A stretch of DNA of 64,000 nt from Lentisphaeraceae bacterium (GTDB lineage Bacteria; Verrucomicrobiota; Lentisphaeria; Lentisphaerales; Lentisphaeraceae): contig JAJPOQ010000034.1 of assembly GCA_021232515.1 (NCBI GenBank), positions 50,107 through 114,106 of the forward strand, read 5' to 3'. Each line of letters opens with the position of its first letter. The first letter of the stretch is position 1. The position numbers were made by a program, and so were the translations under genes. The notes below the pieces were generated by a model. It did not search any database, was not told the DNA's origin, and saw only the letters and a program-made list of their open reading frames with translations. This document shows positions 36,973-44,531 of the stretch, in pieces.

Positions 36973-38025
36973 AAGTCTAGGATCTTCGATTAATTCTGGC
37001 TGAATCTTTACGACTTCAGAAGCGAGTTCTTTAGAAGCAAGTCTTTTAATTAACTGAGCCACAGCAGCTTCACCAATCTTCTCAGCACCAATTTCGATGG
37101 TAGCAGGGTGAGGATAAAGACCTTCTAAAAATGGTTCTTCGTTATTACAAGAAATGATTTTGTAATTTGAAGGGCTAACACCTTTTTCTCGAAGAAAAGC
37201 ATAGACTCGAGCAGTTAAACGGTCAGATGGAATAAATAGTGAATCCACATCTTTAAGTTTAAGCAGTTCATCTATTTGTTTCTCCAAAACACCCTCTTTC
37301 ATATCCGGATCAGAAATATGATCGTCAGATTTACCTTCACCATGGATGATAGAAGTGACTTTACGGCCAGAACCTTCAAACTTAGCTTTAAAAGCTTCAC
37401 CACGAACTTTAAATTCTGGGTGAGATGGTGACGGGTCTAAGAAAACAGCACTTTTGCACTCTTGCTTAGTAAGATACTCAGCCGCGATTTCACCGATTGC
37501 TTCATTGTTTGGAACAACACGATCAACGTCTAAAGTTTCATTTGGATCATTTAAAATGTTATATGCATAAACTGCAGGCAAGTTCTTAAATAGTTTCTTT
37601 AAGTCTGCTTGTGGAGCATGACCTGTAACTATAATGCCGTCTACACTACGACGATCGAGTAAACCAGGAAGCCTAGAAAGGTCACCAACAGGAGTTACTA
37701 ACATCGACAGATCTGCTTCTTGAAGTGCATTTTGAACACCAAGAAGAGTCGTAGCAAATAAAGGAATCTTGAGTGCACTGCCGGTTAAACCAAGAGTGAC
37801 TACAGCGATATGACCAGTGTGAATACCTTGATTAGCTCGACTACGGCGCCCTCTTTTTCTAGCAGAAGGAGCAGTAGTATAACCAAGACGTTCAATGACT
37901 TCTTTTACTTTAGTAGCTGTTTCCGGTGATATTCTAGGGTGGTCATTTACGACTCTAGAAACGGTCATAGCAGAGACGCCAGCCTCTTTAGCCACATCTT
38001 GTAAAGTTGGTATCTTACCTTTCAT
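36970..38025 (-). CDS. LacI-family transcriptional regulator
   Basis: Repressor-type regulator. Residues 4-50 form the LacI helix-turn-helix (PTLQDVAKEAGVSAMTVSRV) with hinge helix, followed by a basic GRRSR linker and a periplasmic-binding-protein-like effector domain (about 65-350, beginning HIAVVTLGLTG and including VDGIIVTGH). The ATG at 38025 is chosen for AAGGA five bases upstream; the longer frame to 38109 begins before the HTH without similarity. It is divergent from the Gfo/Idh/MocA gene across 205 bp, and most likely controls that operon with a sugar or sugar-acid inducer. I could not find a clear operator palindrome. Confidence 0.93.
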   Translation of the reverse strand: MKGKIPTLQDVAKEAGVSAMTVSRVVNDHPRISPETATKVKEVIERLGYTTAPSARKRGRRSRANQGIHTGHIAVVTLGLTGSALKIPLFATTLLGVQNALQEADLSMLVTPVGDLSRLPGLLDRRSVDGIIVTGHAPQADLKKLFKNLPAVYAYNILNDPNETLDVDRVVPNNEAIGEIAAEYLTKQECKSAVFLDPSPSHPEFKVRGEAFKAKFEGSGRKVTSIIHGEGKSDDHISDPDMKEGVLEKQIDELLKLKDVDSLFIPSDRLTARVYAFLREKGVSPSNYKIISCNNEEPFLEGLYPHPATIEIGAEKIGEAAVAQLIKRLASKELASEVVKIQPELIEDPRL

Positions 38026-38230
38026 TGATTCCTTGAGATTATGCATTAGTTTCTTAATTCCAATCTCGTTGAAGAGACTGTATGTGTCAAGTTGTTTTGG
38101 AGTAAACAAACTACGAATTGTAACAAATTCAGTAAATTTTATTATTTAAAATACTAGAAAGATCTAGAGTTTATCAATATAGTTGGTAAGCTCTGTTATA
38201 TTTTATGTTAAAATAAGGATAACCTATTTT

Positions 38231-39394
38231 ATGGCTCAAAGAAAAATACGCATGGGTATGGTCGGCGGTGGCCGTGGTGCTTTTATCGGTGCTGTTCACC
38301 GTATTGCTGCTGCAATTGATCAACAAATTGAATTAGTATGCGGTGCTTTTAGTTCTACTCCTGAAAAATCGAAAGCTTCTGGTGAAGACTTCTTTCTTCC
38401 TCCTGAAAGATGTTATGGTACATTCCAGGAAATGATCGAAACTGAAAAGACTCTTCCTGAAGGCGAACGCATGGACTTCATCGCGATCGTAACTCCTAAC
38501 CATATGCACTTCCCTCCTGCGAAGATGGCATTGGAAAACGGCTTTCACGTTTTATCTGACAAACCAGCATGTTTCAATACAGCTGAAGTCAAAGAACTTG
38601 CTGAGATTGTTAAGACGTCTGGCAAGCTTTACGGCCTAACTCACAACTACCCTGGTTACCCAATGGTAAAGCAGGCTCGTGACATGGTTAAGAACGGTAA
38701 ACTTGGTAAGATCAGAAAAGTTATCGTTGAGTATCCTCAAGGTTGGTTAGCAACTAAAGTCGAAGACGACGCAGAAGCGAAGCAAGCTTCTTGGAGAACA
38801 GACCCTACTAAGAGTGGTGCTGGTGGTTGTATCGGTGACATCGGTACTCACGCAGAAAATCTTGCTGAGTATATCTCTGGTCTTGAAATCAAAGAACTAG
38901 CGGCTGACATCACAGCATTTGTAGACGGCCGTCTTCTAGATGACGACTGTAACGTACTACTACGTTTTGACAATGGTGCTAAAGGTATTCTTCATTCATC
39001 ACAGATCTCTGTTGGTGAGGAAAATAACCTGAATATCAGAGTTTATGGCGAAAAAGGTGGTCTTGAGTGGCACCAAAAAGAGCCAAACACAATGCTTGTG
39101 AAGTGGCTTGAAGAGCCAATGCAAGTTTTCCGTACTGGCATGGGTTACATGAGTGACGCAGCGCAGTCTGCAACTCGCACTCCTCCAGGACACCCAGAAG
39201 GTTATCTAGAAGCATTTGCGAATGTTTATAAGAACTTTGCAAATCACATCCGCGCAGTTGAAGCTGGCGAAACTCCTGATGAAGCAGCTCTAGATTATCC
39301 TAGAATTGAAGACGGTGTTCGCGGTATGGCATTTATCGACGCAGTTGTAAATAGTTCAAATAATAATGCAGCTTGGACTGCAATTGACGCTTAA
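38231..39394 (+). CDS. Gfo/Idh/MocA-family NAD(P)-dependent oxidoreductase
   Basis: Oxidises or reduces a sugar, polyol or sugar acid. The Rossmann NAD-binding motif MGMVGGGRGAFIGAVHR is at residues 8-24, the DKPACF segment (the EKP equivalent with its Lys) near 112-117, and a C-terminal domain with GGCIGDIGTHAENL containing the catalytic His. The ATG at 38231 follows AAGGA 11 bases upstream. It forms a two-gene operon with the isomerase (25 bp apart) facing a LacI regulator, and ends in the same transcript at tandem hairpins. C-ending codons are notably frequent, suggesting high expression. Similar proteins act in inositol or sugar-ketone pathways; substrate not known. Confidence 0.93.
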   Translation: MAQRKIRMGMVGGGRGAFIGAVHRIAAAIDQQIELVCGAFSSTPEKSKASGEDFFLPPERCYGTFQEMIETEKTLPEGERMDFIAIVTPNHMHFPPAKMALENGFHVLSDKPACFNTAEVKELAEIVKTSGKLYGLTHNYPGYPMVKQARDMVKNGKLGKIRKVIVEYPQGWLATKVEDDAEAKQASWRTDPTKSGAGGCIGDIGTHAENLAEYISGLEIKELAADITAFVDGRLLDDDCNVLLRFDNGAKGILHSSQISVGEENNLNIRVYGEKGGLEWHQKEPNTMLVKWLEEPMQVFRTGMGYMSDAAQSATRTPPGHPEGYLEAFANVYKNFANHIRAVEAGETPDEAALDYPRIEDGVRGMAFIDAVVNSSNNNAAWTAIDA

Positions 39395-39418
39395 TCTCTA
39401 AATATAGGAATTTTACTT

Positions 39419-40459
39419 ATGGCTAGAACAGTATTTCACGCGAGTATCGAAGGTGCTCAACACGGTGCAAAAACTCTTGAAGAGTTTGTAGTATTTGCTA
39501 AAGAATCAGGTGCAGCTGGTGCAGAACCATCAAACTACCACGTTGAAGATGGTAACGGCGGTTTCAAAAGCGCTCAAGAAATAAAAGCTGTATTCGACAA
39601 GCACGGCATGAAGCTTGACGGCATCTCTTGTCACTGCCCACTTTGGGTACACACTACAGCTTGGACAGAGAGTAAAACTATTCGTCCATTCCTTCCAAAA
39701 GACGTTTGGTCTTCATCTGCAGCTGAGATCGAAGCTTGGTGCGAAGACTACGTTCTTAGATACTTTGACCTTTGTTCTGAACTAGGTCTAAAAATCACTC
39801 CAATGTTCTGGGGTATGTCTCACGGTTTTGAAGTTGCAACTGGTTACCCTTTCGGTTTCTTCTCTGGCCCTGAGTACGATCTGATCAAAGAAGGTAACGA
39901 GCGTTTTGTAAATAAAACTGCTAAGATCCGTAAAGCAGCTAACGACCACGGCATCTACCTTTGTCACGAAATTCACCCGAACTCTGCAGCTCTTTGTGCT
40001 GACGATTTCAACATGCTTGTTGATGCATGTGATGGCGACAAGATTCTTGGTGTAACTGCTGACCCATCTCACTGCTGGGAAGGTGAAGACTTCGAGACTA
40101 GATTCCGTAAAGTCGCTGACAGAATTTACGCTGCAGCAGTTAAGAACTTCTCTATTCGTCCTGGTATCAACCTTAGATCTATGACTGGTGATTGGACTAA
40201 ACGTGCTATGCAGTTCTGTGATATCCCTACTGGTGACATGAACATGATGCGTTTCACTGAGCTTCTTATCGACGTCGGCTATGCTGACCGTTACATGAAG
40301 ATCATGGGTACAGACAGTGCACCTCTAGTTACAGAAGCAGAAAGTGCTTTCCGTGACCTAGATGCAACTAGTGCAAATGCTATTCAGTATGCTGCGAACC
40401 ACCTTGTGTTCCCAATTGCTGAAAGTTCTTTCGAGGACGGCATGGGTTCTGAAGACTAA
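39419..40459 (+). CDS. Sugar phosphate isomerase/epimerase-like TIM-barrel protein
   Basis: Xylose isomerase-like TIM-barrel protein (AP_endonuc_2 superfamily) of the kind encoded next to Gfo/Idh/MocA dehydrogenases. The segment LCHEIHPNSAAL around residue 183 supplies the metal-binding Glu and His, GVTADPSHCWEGED around 220 the next ligands, and a late Asp/Glu near 300 the last. A typical role is epimerisation or isomerisation of the dehydrogenase product, for example an inositol or keto-sugar derivative. Like its partner it uses many C-ending codons. Two strong hairpins follow the stop. Confidence 0.88.
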   Translation: MARTVFHASIEGAQHGAKTLEEFVVFAKESGAAGAEPSNYHVEDGNGGFKSAQEIKAVFDKHGMKLDGISCHCPLWVHTTAWTESKTIRPFLPKDVWSSSAAEIEAWCEDYVLRYFDLCSELGLKITPMFWGMSHGFEVATGYPFGFFSGPEYDLIKEGNERFVNKTAKIRKAANDHGIYLCHEIHPNSAALCADDFNMLVDACDGDKILGVTADPSHCWEGEDFETRFRKVADRIYAAAVKNFSIRPGINLRSMTGDWTKRAMQFCDIPTGDMNMMRFTELLIDVGYADRYMKIMGTDSAPLVTEAESAFRDLDATSANAIQYAANHLVFPIAESSFEDGMGSED

Positions 40460-40469
40460 GATTTAGTAC

Positions 40470-40501
40470 AATTGAGTTTTAGATCTAATTAAAACTCAAT
40501 T
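40470..40501 (+). terminator. First of tandem hairpins after the isomerase gene
   Basis: A perfect 12-bp stem AATTGAGTTTTA/TAAAACTCAATT with an 8-base loop starts about 10 bases after the stop codon. Its stem is A/T-rich and it is followed by A rather than T, so it may be a 3' stabilising structure. Confidence 0.55.
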
Positions 40502-40502
40502 A

Positions 40503-40539
40503 AAAAAGGCGTTAACAGTTTTAGTGTTAACGCCTTTTT
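40503..40539 (+). terminator. Intrinsic terminator of the oxidoreductase-isomerase operon
   Basis: A perfect 15-bp stem (AAAAAGGCGTTAACA with its complement) with loop GTTTTAG; the last five stem bases are T and are followed by AGTTTT. The symmetric A- and T-tracts could stop transcription from both sides, serving the convergent lipoprotein gene as well. Confidence 0.85.
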
Positions 40540-40565
40540 AGTTTTGAAGCATTTAGGAGCTTGGG

Positions 40566-41174
40566 TTAAAAACCTAAACCTTTAAGTTTGTTTAGAGCGT
40601 CATCTGCATTCTTTTGAAGGTTTTCAGGAAGGTTTAACTTTAGATTTTCTAATGTTTTAACTGATAAAATGTTATCTTTTAGTGTTCCAACTATATCTGC
40701 ATTAGCAGACGTTGCACATAAACCTAGTTTTTTGACATCTATATCATAACCAGTAACAGGATAAACTTGATCTTCATACTTAACTGTAAGTTGACATTCT
40801 TTACATTCTTCAGCTTTTATCATGCACTTTCCACACGCTATCTCAAAGTTACCTTTAATTAACGTTTCTTTGATTTTATTCAAAGTAGTGGCAACTTCGC
40901 TCACTTGATCATTAACTTTATTGACTTCAGTATTAACCTTTTCAGTTTCTGCTTCTACTTTTGTCGTAGTCTCTGCCAGTTTCTCTTCTACTTCAGTTAC
41001 TTTTTCTTCAACCTTTTCTTTGATCTCGCTAACTTCTTTTTCTACTTTTTTAACGGCTTCTTCAGATTTTGAGACATCTGACTTCGCAGGTGTAGATGTT
41101 GGCTTTGTGGATTCATCTTTACCACAAGATGTAAGAGTAACTACTGCAACAATAAACAATAAGAAAAACTTCAT
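40566..41174 (-). CDS. Coiled-coil lipoprotein with a Cys-rich DUF6370-like C-terminal domain
   Basis: A signal peptide ends in LTSC (lipobox, Cys at residue 17), predicting a lipid-anchored envelope protein. Residues 35-110 are Glu/Lys/Val-rich with regular heptads (KVEKEVSEIKEKVEEKV), a long coiled coil. The last 90 residues contain CGKCMIKAEECKEC followed by LTVKYEDQVYPVTG and GLCATSANADIVG. That pattern resembles DUF6370, small exported Cys domains of unknown role that may bind a metal. The assignment of the last domain is by eye. It converges on the isomerase terminator. Confidence 0.75.
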   Translation of the reverse strand: MKFFLLFIVAVVTLTSCGKDESTKPTSTPAKSDVSKSEEAVKKVEKEVSEIKEKVEEKVTEVEEKLAETTTKVEAETEKVNTEVNKVNDQVSEVATTLNKIKETLIKGNFEIACGKCMIKAEECKECQLTVKYEDQVYPVTGYDIDVKKLGLCATSANADIVGTLKDNILSVKTLENLKLNLPENLQKNADDALNKLKGLGF

Positions 41175-41296
41175 AGTAAACCTTTTATATTTTAATTCTT
41201 CAACAGGGACACCCTATCGAAACCTTTCCCAATATATAAGACATTCAGCAATACTCTTTATCGGTACTTAAGTTTACTGTAAATTTCCGGAGTAAA

Positions 41297-41329
41297 AGAA
41301 AAAAGAGCCACAGTAAAACTGTAGCTCTT
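41297..41329 (-). terminator. Intrinsic terminator of the Tat oxidoreductase gene
   Basis: Read on the minus strand, a stem AAGAGC and ACAG pairing with CTGT and GCTCTT (one mismatch) around a five-base loop is followed by six T and then CTTTT, 22 bases after the stop codon at 41351. Confidence 0.8.
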
Positions 41330-41350
41330 CTCTATTATGCGTGGGAGATA

Positions 41351-42718
41351 CTATAAAGTTATGTTGAAACCTTTACGGGCCTGAAATGACAAATACTGGT
41401 TTGCTTCTTCAGAATTTGAAAATTGAGACTTTGCGTGGTCCCATTTAAGTTCCTGTCCAGGAAAACGAAGGGCTAGACAACCAAGAAGTATTGCTTGAGT
41501 AAATGGAGCTGAATAATCAAACTTAGCTCCAGGACCATCTGGATTACCAGCTTTTGCAGCTTCTACCCAAAGACCATAGTTATCGTCATCTTTATGCTTT
41601 TTAGCTTCTGCTCGCCAATGTCTTTCATGTTCTTTAACATGTTTGCCATAGTCTTGCTCCCCTATTGATATAGGTCGAGGTCGCCCTGCACATAATCCAC
41701 CCATAGCTGAGATCTTTGATCCCTCGATCATACAGCCATTTCCACCTGGAGTTAGTTTAGGGTGAGAGCCATGTGGCATCTCTGGACGCTTTGCGCCATC
41801 ATACCAAGTTAACTTAATAGGCTTACCTGTGACTTCAGACTTATTAAAAGTATATTCAACGATGGACCATTCTGGGTAAGCCATGCGGACAGGAGAAGAA
41901 ACCGTTGCTTTCACTGTATCTGGAAGACCCAGTTTAAATATCCAAAAAGCTGGATCCATATTGTGGCAAGCCATATCTCCCATCGCTCCACAACCAAAGT
42001 CCCACCAACCTCGCCAATCGAACGGTAAATACTTACTTGAGTAGTCTCTCGCGGCAACTGGCCCCAACCATAAATCCCAATTTAAGTGTTTGGGAACGGC
42101 TTCTTTTGAAGGTTTGGCTTGCATACCTTGTGGCCATAATGGACGGTTTGACCAAGTGTGCACATGCTTTATTTCGCCAAATGCGTCTTCATCTTGCATT
42201 TGTTGCCAAAGCTTAAGCCCCTCACCTGCATGCCCCTGATTCCCCATCTGCGTCACAACATTGTATTTTTTCGCTGCAGCATTAAGTATCTGACACTCTT
42301 CAAAAGTACGAGTTAAAGGTTTTTGAACATAAACGTGCTTACCTCTTTTTATAGCTTCAAGAGCAATACACGCATGAGTATGGTCTGGAGTAGAGACAAC
42401 AACTCCGTCTATATCCTTATCATGCTTATCCAAAAGCCTACGGTAGTCTGAGTACAGCGGTATATCTTTATGTTTTTTGATTGAACTACCAGAGCGCTGA
42501 GTGTCTACATCACACATGGCAACAAGTTTACCACCTACATTGATAGTACTTTGCATATCCACAGCACCTTTTCCACCACAACCAATTTGGGCAAAGCGAA
42601 ACTGTTCACTTGGAGTATTTTTTCCAAACAACATATGAGAAGGAAGAATTGAAACAGAAGCTGCAGCTGTTGTTGCTTTCAGAAAGTTTCGACGATTAGT
42701 TTTAATGCTTTTTGACAT
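41351..42718 (-). CDS. Tat-exported Gfo/Idh/MocA-family oxidoreductase
   Basis: Predicted periplasmic NAD(P)-dependent dehydrogenase. The N-terminus has a twin-arginine signal (NRRNFLKATTAAASV) with a cleavage-like FGKN region, then the Rossmann motif IGCGGKGAVDM and the VQKPLTRTFEE segment with the conserved Lys. The C-terminal domain has the family features DMACHNMDPAFWI and GCMIEGSKISAMGG. This PVC-specific subgroup often sits with sugar or mucin-type polysaccharide utilisation genes and is thought to carry tightly bound cofactor exported by Tat. It is followed by its own terminator. The 167-bp gap upstream holds no recognisable element. Confidence 0.93.
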   Translation of the reverse strand: MSKSIKTNRRNFLKATTAAASVSILPSHMLFGKNTPSEQFRFAQIGCGGKGAVDMQSTINVGGKLVAMCDVDTQRSGSSIKKHKDIPLYSDYRRLLDKHDKDIDGVVVSTPDHTHACIALEAIKRGKHVYVQKPLTRTFEECQILNAAAKKYNVVTQMGNQGHAGEGLKLWQQMQDEDAFGEIKHVHTWSNRPLWPQGMQAKPSKEAVPKHLNWDLWLGPVAARDYSSKYLPFDWRGWWDFGCGAMGDMACHNMDPAFWIFKLGLPDTVKATVSSPVRMAYPEWSIVEYTFNKSEVTGKPIKLTWYDGAKRPEMPHGSHPKLTPGGNGCMIEGSKISAMGGLCAGRPRPISIGEQDYGKHVKEHERHWRAEAKKHKDDDNYGLWVEAAKAGNPDGPGAKFDYSAPFTQAILLGCLALRFPGQELKWDHAKSQFSNSEEANQYLSFQARKGFNITL

Positions 42719-42885
42719 ACAATGATCCTATAAATAACACAATAGTTAAATCTAGACTTAATCATTTTCGATAACTTGGCTCAGATTGATTAGGCCGTGT
42801 ATTATTTCAGCATCTAAAATCTTCAGGTGCATTTTGATGATATATAAAACTCTTCATTCAAAAATAGAGTTACACCGAGAAATGT

Positions 42886-43497
42886 TTATTTGTGTTTTTC
42901 TTCAAGCCTTCCCATCAATTCATCCGAAGTTATAAACTTCTCATAAACATTTAGCTTTTCTGTCGAAAGACTGATTCTATACCCTTTCTTTGGATAAGGC
43001 TCTCCATCAAAACCAAATTTAAAGACTAAATTGGACTTTTTGGGATAAACCTCAATCCTCTCGCCATTCGTTGAAGTAAACCAGTATTGATCATCGATAA
43101 GCTTATAACTACCCAACTCTTCTCTATTTTGGTGAGCTATATTATAAGCGATAACTTTGCCATTTTTAAAATGATAGATCCCCTCATGGCACATACAGCC
43201 AAAGTCTCTCCCTTTATAAAACCCCTCGATTTCAGCTGGAAGTTGATCCCAAACGAAGAGCTTTAAAAGAATAAGTGGGTAAATAACAGAGATGATGACT
43301 AATAATTTTTTGAGGTTTTTAATCTTATGATGGCCAAGGAAAAGTATATAAAGTGAAAAGCATAAAACATAAGCTATAAGGTTTTCACGTAAAAGACTAT
43401 GATCTTCTCGTAATACCCCAAAGAGCACAGAAAAAATCAGCCAAAATAGGATACTAAAGATGACTATCTTGAAGCTTAATTTCTCAAAGAGTTTCAT
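42886..43497 (-). CDS. Unknown membrane protein, 203 aa
   Basis: No family recognised. Three hydrophobic segments lie in the first 85 residues (FKIVIFSILFWLIFSVLF, YVLCFSLYILFLGH and a following VIISVIYPLILL). The remaining 115 residues are soluble and probably periplasmic, with alternating strands and a CMCHEG motif at about residue 97 that contains two Cys and a His. The gene is A/T-rich. It lies alone between the Tat oxidoreductase gene and the small protein gene, same strand as both. Confidence 0.6.
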   Translation of the reverse strand: MKLFEKLSFKIVIFSILFWLIFSVLFGVLREDHSLLRENLIAYVLCFSLYILFLGHHKIKNLKKLLVIISVIYPLILLKLFVWDQLPAEIEGFYKGRDFGCMCHEGIYHFKNGKVIAYNIAHQNREELGSYKLIDDQYWFTSTNGERIEVYPKKSNLVFKFGFDGEPYPKKGYRISLSTEKLNVYEKFITSDELMGRLEEKHK

Positions 43498-43550
43498 CGG
43501 ATGTGCCCCTACTAAAAACCAAAAGTAGAATGCTTTGCCCTAAATATTGA

Positions 43551-43787
43551 TTATGCTTGCCAGAGGACGGCTTTGTACTTCGGACCATAAGAGTCGCCTC
43601 TTTTCTCTGGCGAAGTAACTGCTTCAATTTGCTTAAGATCAACCCACTTAACTTCTAAGTGACCAAAGCCTTTGAAATTGATATAAAGGCCTTCTGGAGT
43701 AAAATCCAAAAAATCAGCTGTGTGTTTTTCACCGTTCTGGTTTGTGATGAAGATAACATCACCTTTCTGAAGAGACTCTAAGGTCAT
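43551..43787 (-). CDS. Unknown small protein, SH3-like
   Basis: A 78-residue protein without signal or membrane span. The pattern (KGDVIFITNQNGEKHTADFL ... LEVKWVDLKQIEAV) has alternating hydrophobic residues and glycine turns typical of a small beta-barrel such as SH3-like or KOW-type domains, but no family is certain. It starts 18 bp downstream of the FHA gene on the same strand and probably shares its transcript, so a link to FHA signalling is possible. Confidence 0.6.
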   Translation of the reverse strand: MTLESLQKGDVIFITNQNGEKHTADFLDFTPEGLYINFKGFGHLEVKWVDLKQIEAVTSPEKRGDSYGPKYKAVLWQA

Positions 43788-43805
43788 TTTAAGAATGTAA
43801 CCTTA

Positions 43806-44321
43806 CTAGCCCATTAACTTCATGGCAACCATACCAAGAAGTACAAGAACAACTATAGATAGTAGTGCTATGACTGCAACAAAACCTTTCTTACCACCAG
43901 TGCCGCCTTCTGCAGGTCCTCCACCAGTTTTTATTGGGTTGATATTTTGCATATCTTTAAGACCCAAGTTAGTATCCATGTCCAGGTTTATATTTGTTTG
44001 AGTCGTATTTGATTGTTTATGAGCTGTATCTTCACAGTCATAAAGGATCTCGATTCCACCCACTTGAAGTATATCTGAACTAGAAAGTGGAGATTCCATA
44101 ATACGCTCACCATTGATACGAGTACCATTTGTACTACCAACATCAACTACCTTATAAGCATCGCCATCTTTACGCAATTCAGCATGCTTAGAACTAAGCG
44201 TTCCATCTGGAATGCATATGTCATTATCTTCAGTTCTACCGATAGTAAAAATGTCTTTAGTAAGCTCAAATGACTTGCCACGCATTATCTCTGAAAGAAT
44301 GATAGCTCTTGGTAAGGGCAT
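43806..44321 (-). CDS. FHA domain protein with C-terminal membrane anchor
   Basis: Phosphothreonine-binding adaptor. Residues 12-95 form a forkhead-associated domain with the conserved GRTEDNDICIP (Arg-Gly/Asn region), SSKHAEL (Ser and His) and VGSTNGTRING (Asn). A Gly/Thr/Asn-rich linker follows and a C-terminal hydrophobic segment (about 148-168, VAVIALLSIVVLVLLGMVAM) anchors it in the membrane as a tail-anchored protein. Partners would be Ser/Thr kinases, of which at least one is in this window. A 9-bp hairpin at 44335-44362 may mask its Shine-Dalgarno AAGGA. Confidence 0.92.
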   Translation of the reverse strand: MPLPRAIILSEIMRGKSFELTKDIFTIGRTEDNDICIPDGTLSSKHAELRKDGDAYKVVDVGSTNGTRINGERIMESPLSSSDILQVGGIEILYDCEDTAHKQSNTTQTNINLDMDTNLGLKDMQNINPIKTGGGPAEGGTGGKKGFVAVIALLSIVVLVLLGMVAMKLMG

Positions 44322-44334
44322 AAATATAAAATCC

Positions 44335-44362
44335 TTAGGTTTTTGTAAATGATAAAACCTAA
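44335..44362 (-). promoter_or_regulatory. Hairpin at the ribosome-binding site of the FHA gene
   Basis: TTAGGTTTT and AAAACCTAA form a 9-bp stem with a 10-base loop just before the FHA start. On the mRNA the end of this stem overlaps the AAGGA ribosome-binding region, so initiation could be reduced when the stem forms. It could equally be a chance A/T-rich palindrome. Confidence 0.35.
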
Positions 44363-44434
44363 TACACGAAAGTCAAAAGATTTTGTCAAATATATCATAA
44401 ATGATTAGTGAATTTTAAACATTTTTGTAGTTTT

Positions 44435-44456
44435 CAACAAGTTATTTAACTTATTG
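44435..44456 (+). promoter_or_regulatory. Palindrome upstream of the ATPase/Toprim-like gene pair
   Basis: CAACAAGTTA-TT-TAACTTATTG: two 10-base arms with one mismatch around a 2-base spacer, 97 bases before the chosen ATG. It looks like an operator for a dimeric regulator. It sits in the only intergenic gap serving this cassette, upstream of a possible -10 TATAGT at 44488-44493. Confidence 0.45.
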
Positions 44457-44531
44457 ATAATATTTAGTCTTTAGATAAGCTTCTAATTATAGTATATTTT
44501 AATGTATAAATTTTTTATATCTAGGTGCTAT

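Noticed and set aside
44502..44531. Upstream ATG (44502) as start of the ATPase gene
   Set aside because: No ribosome-binding site; the ATG at 44532 has AGGTG and gives the usual N-terminus of the family.
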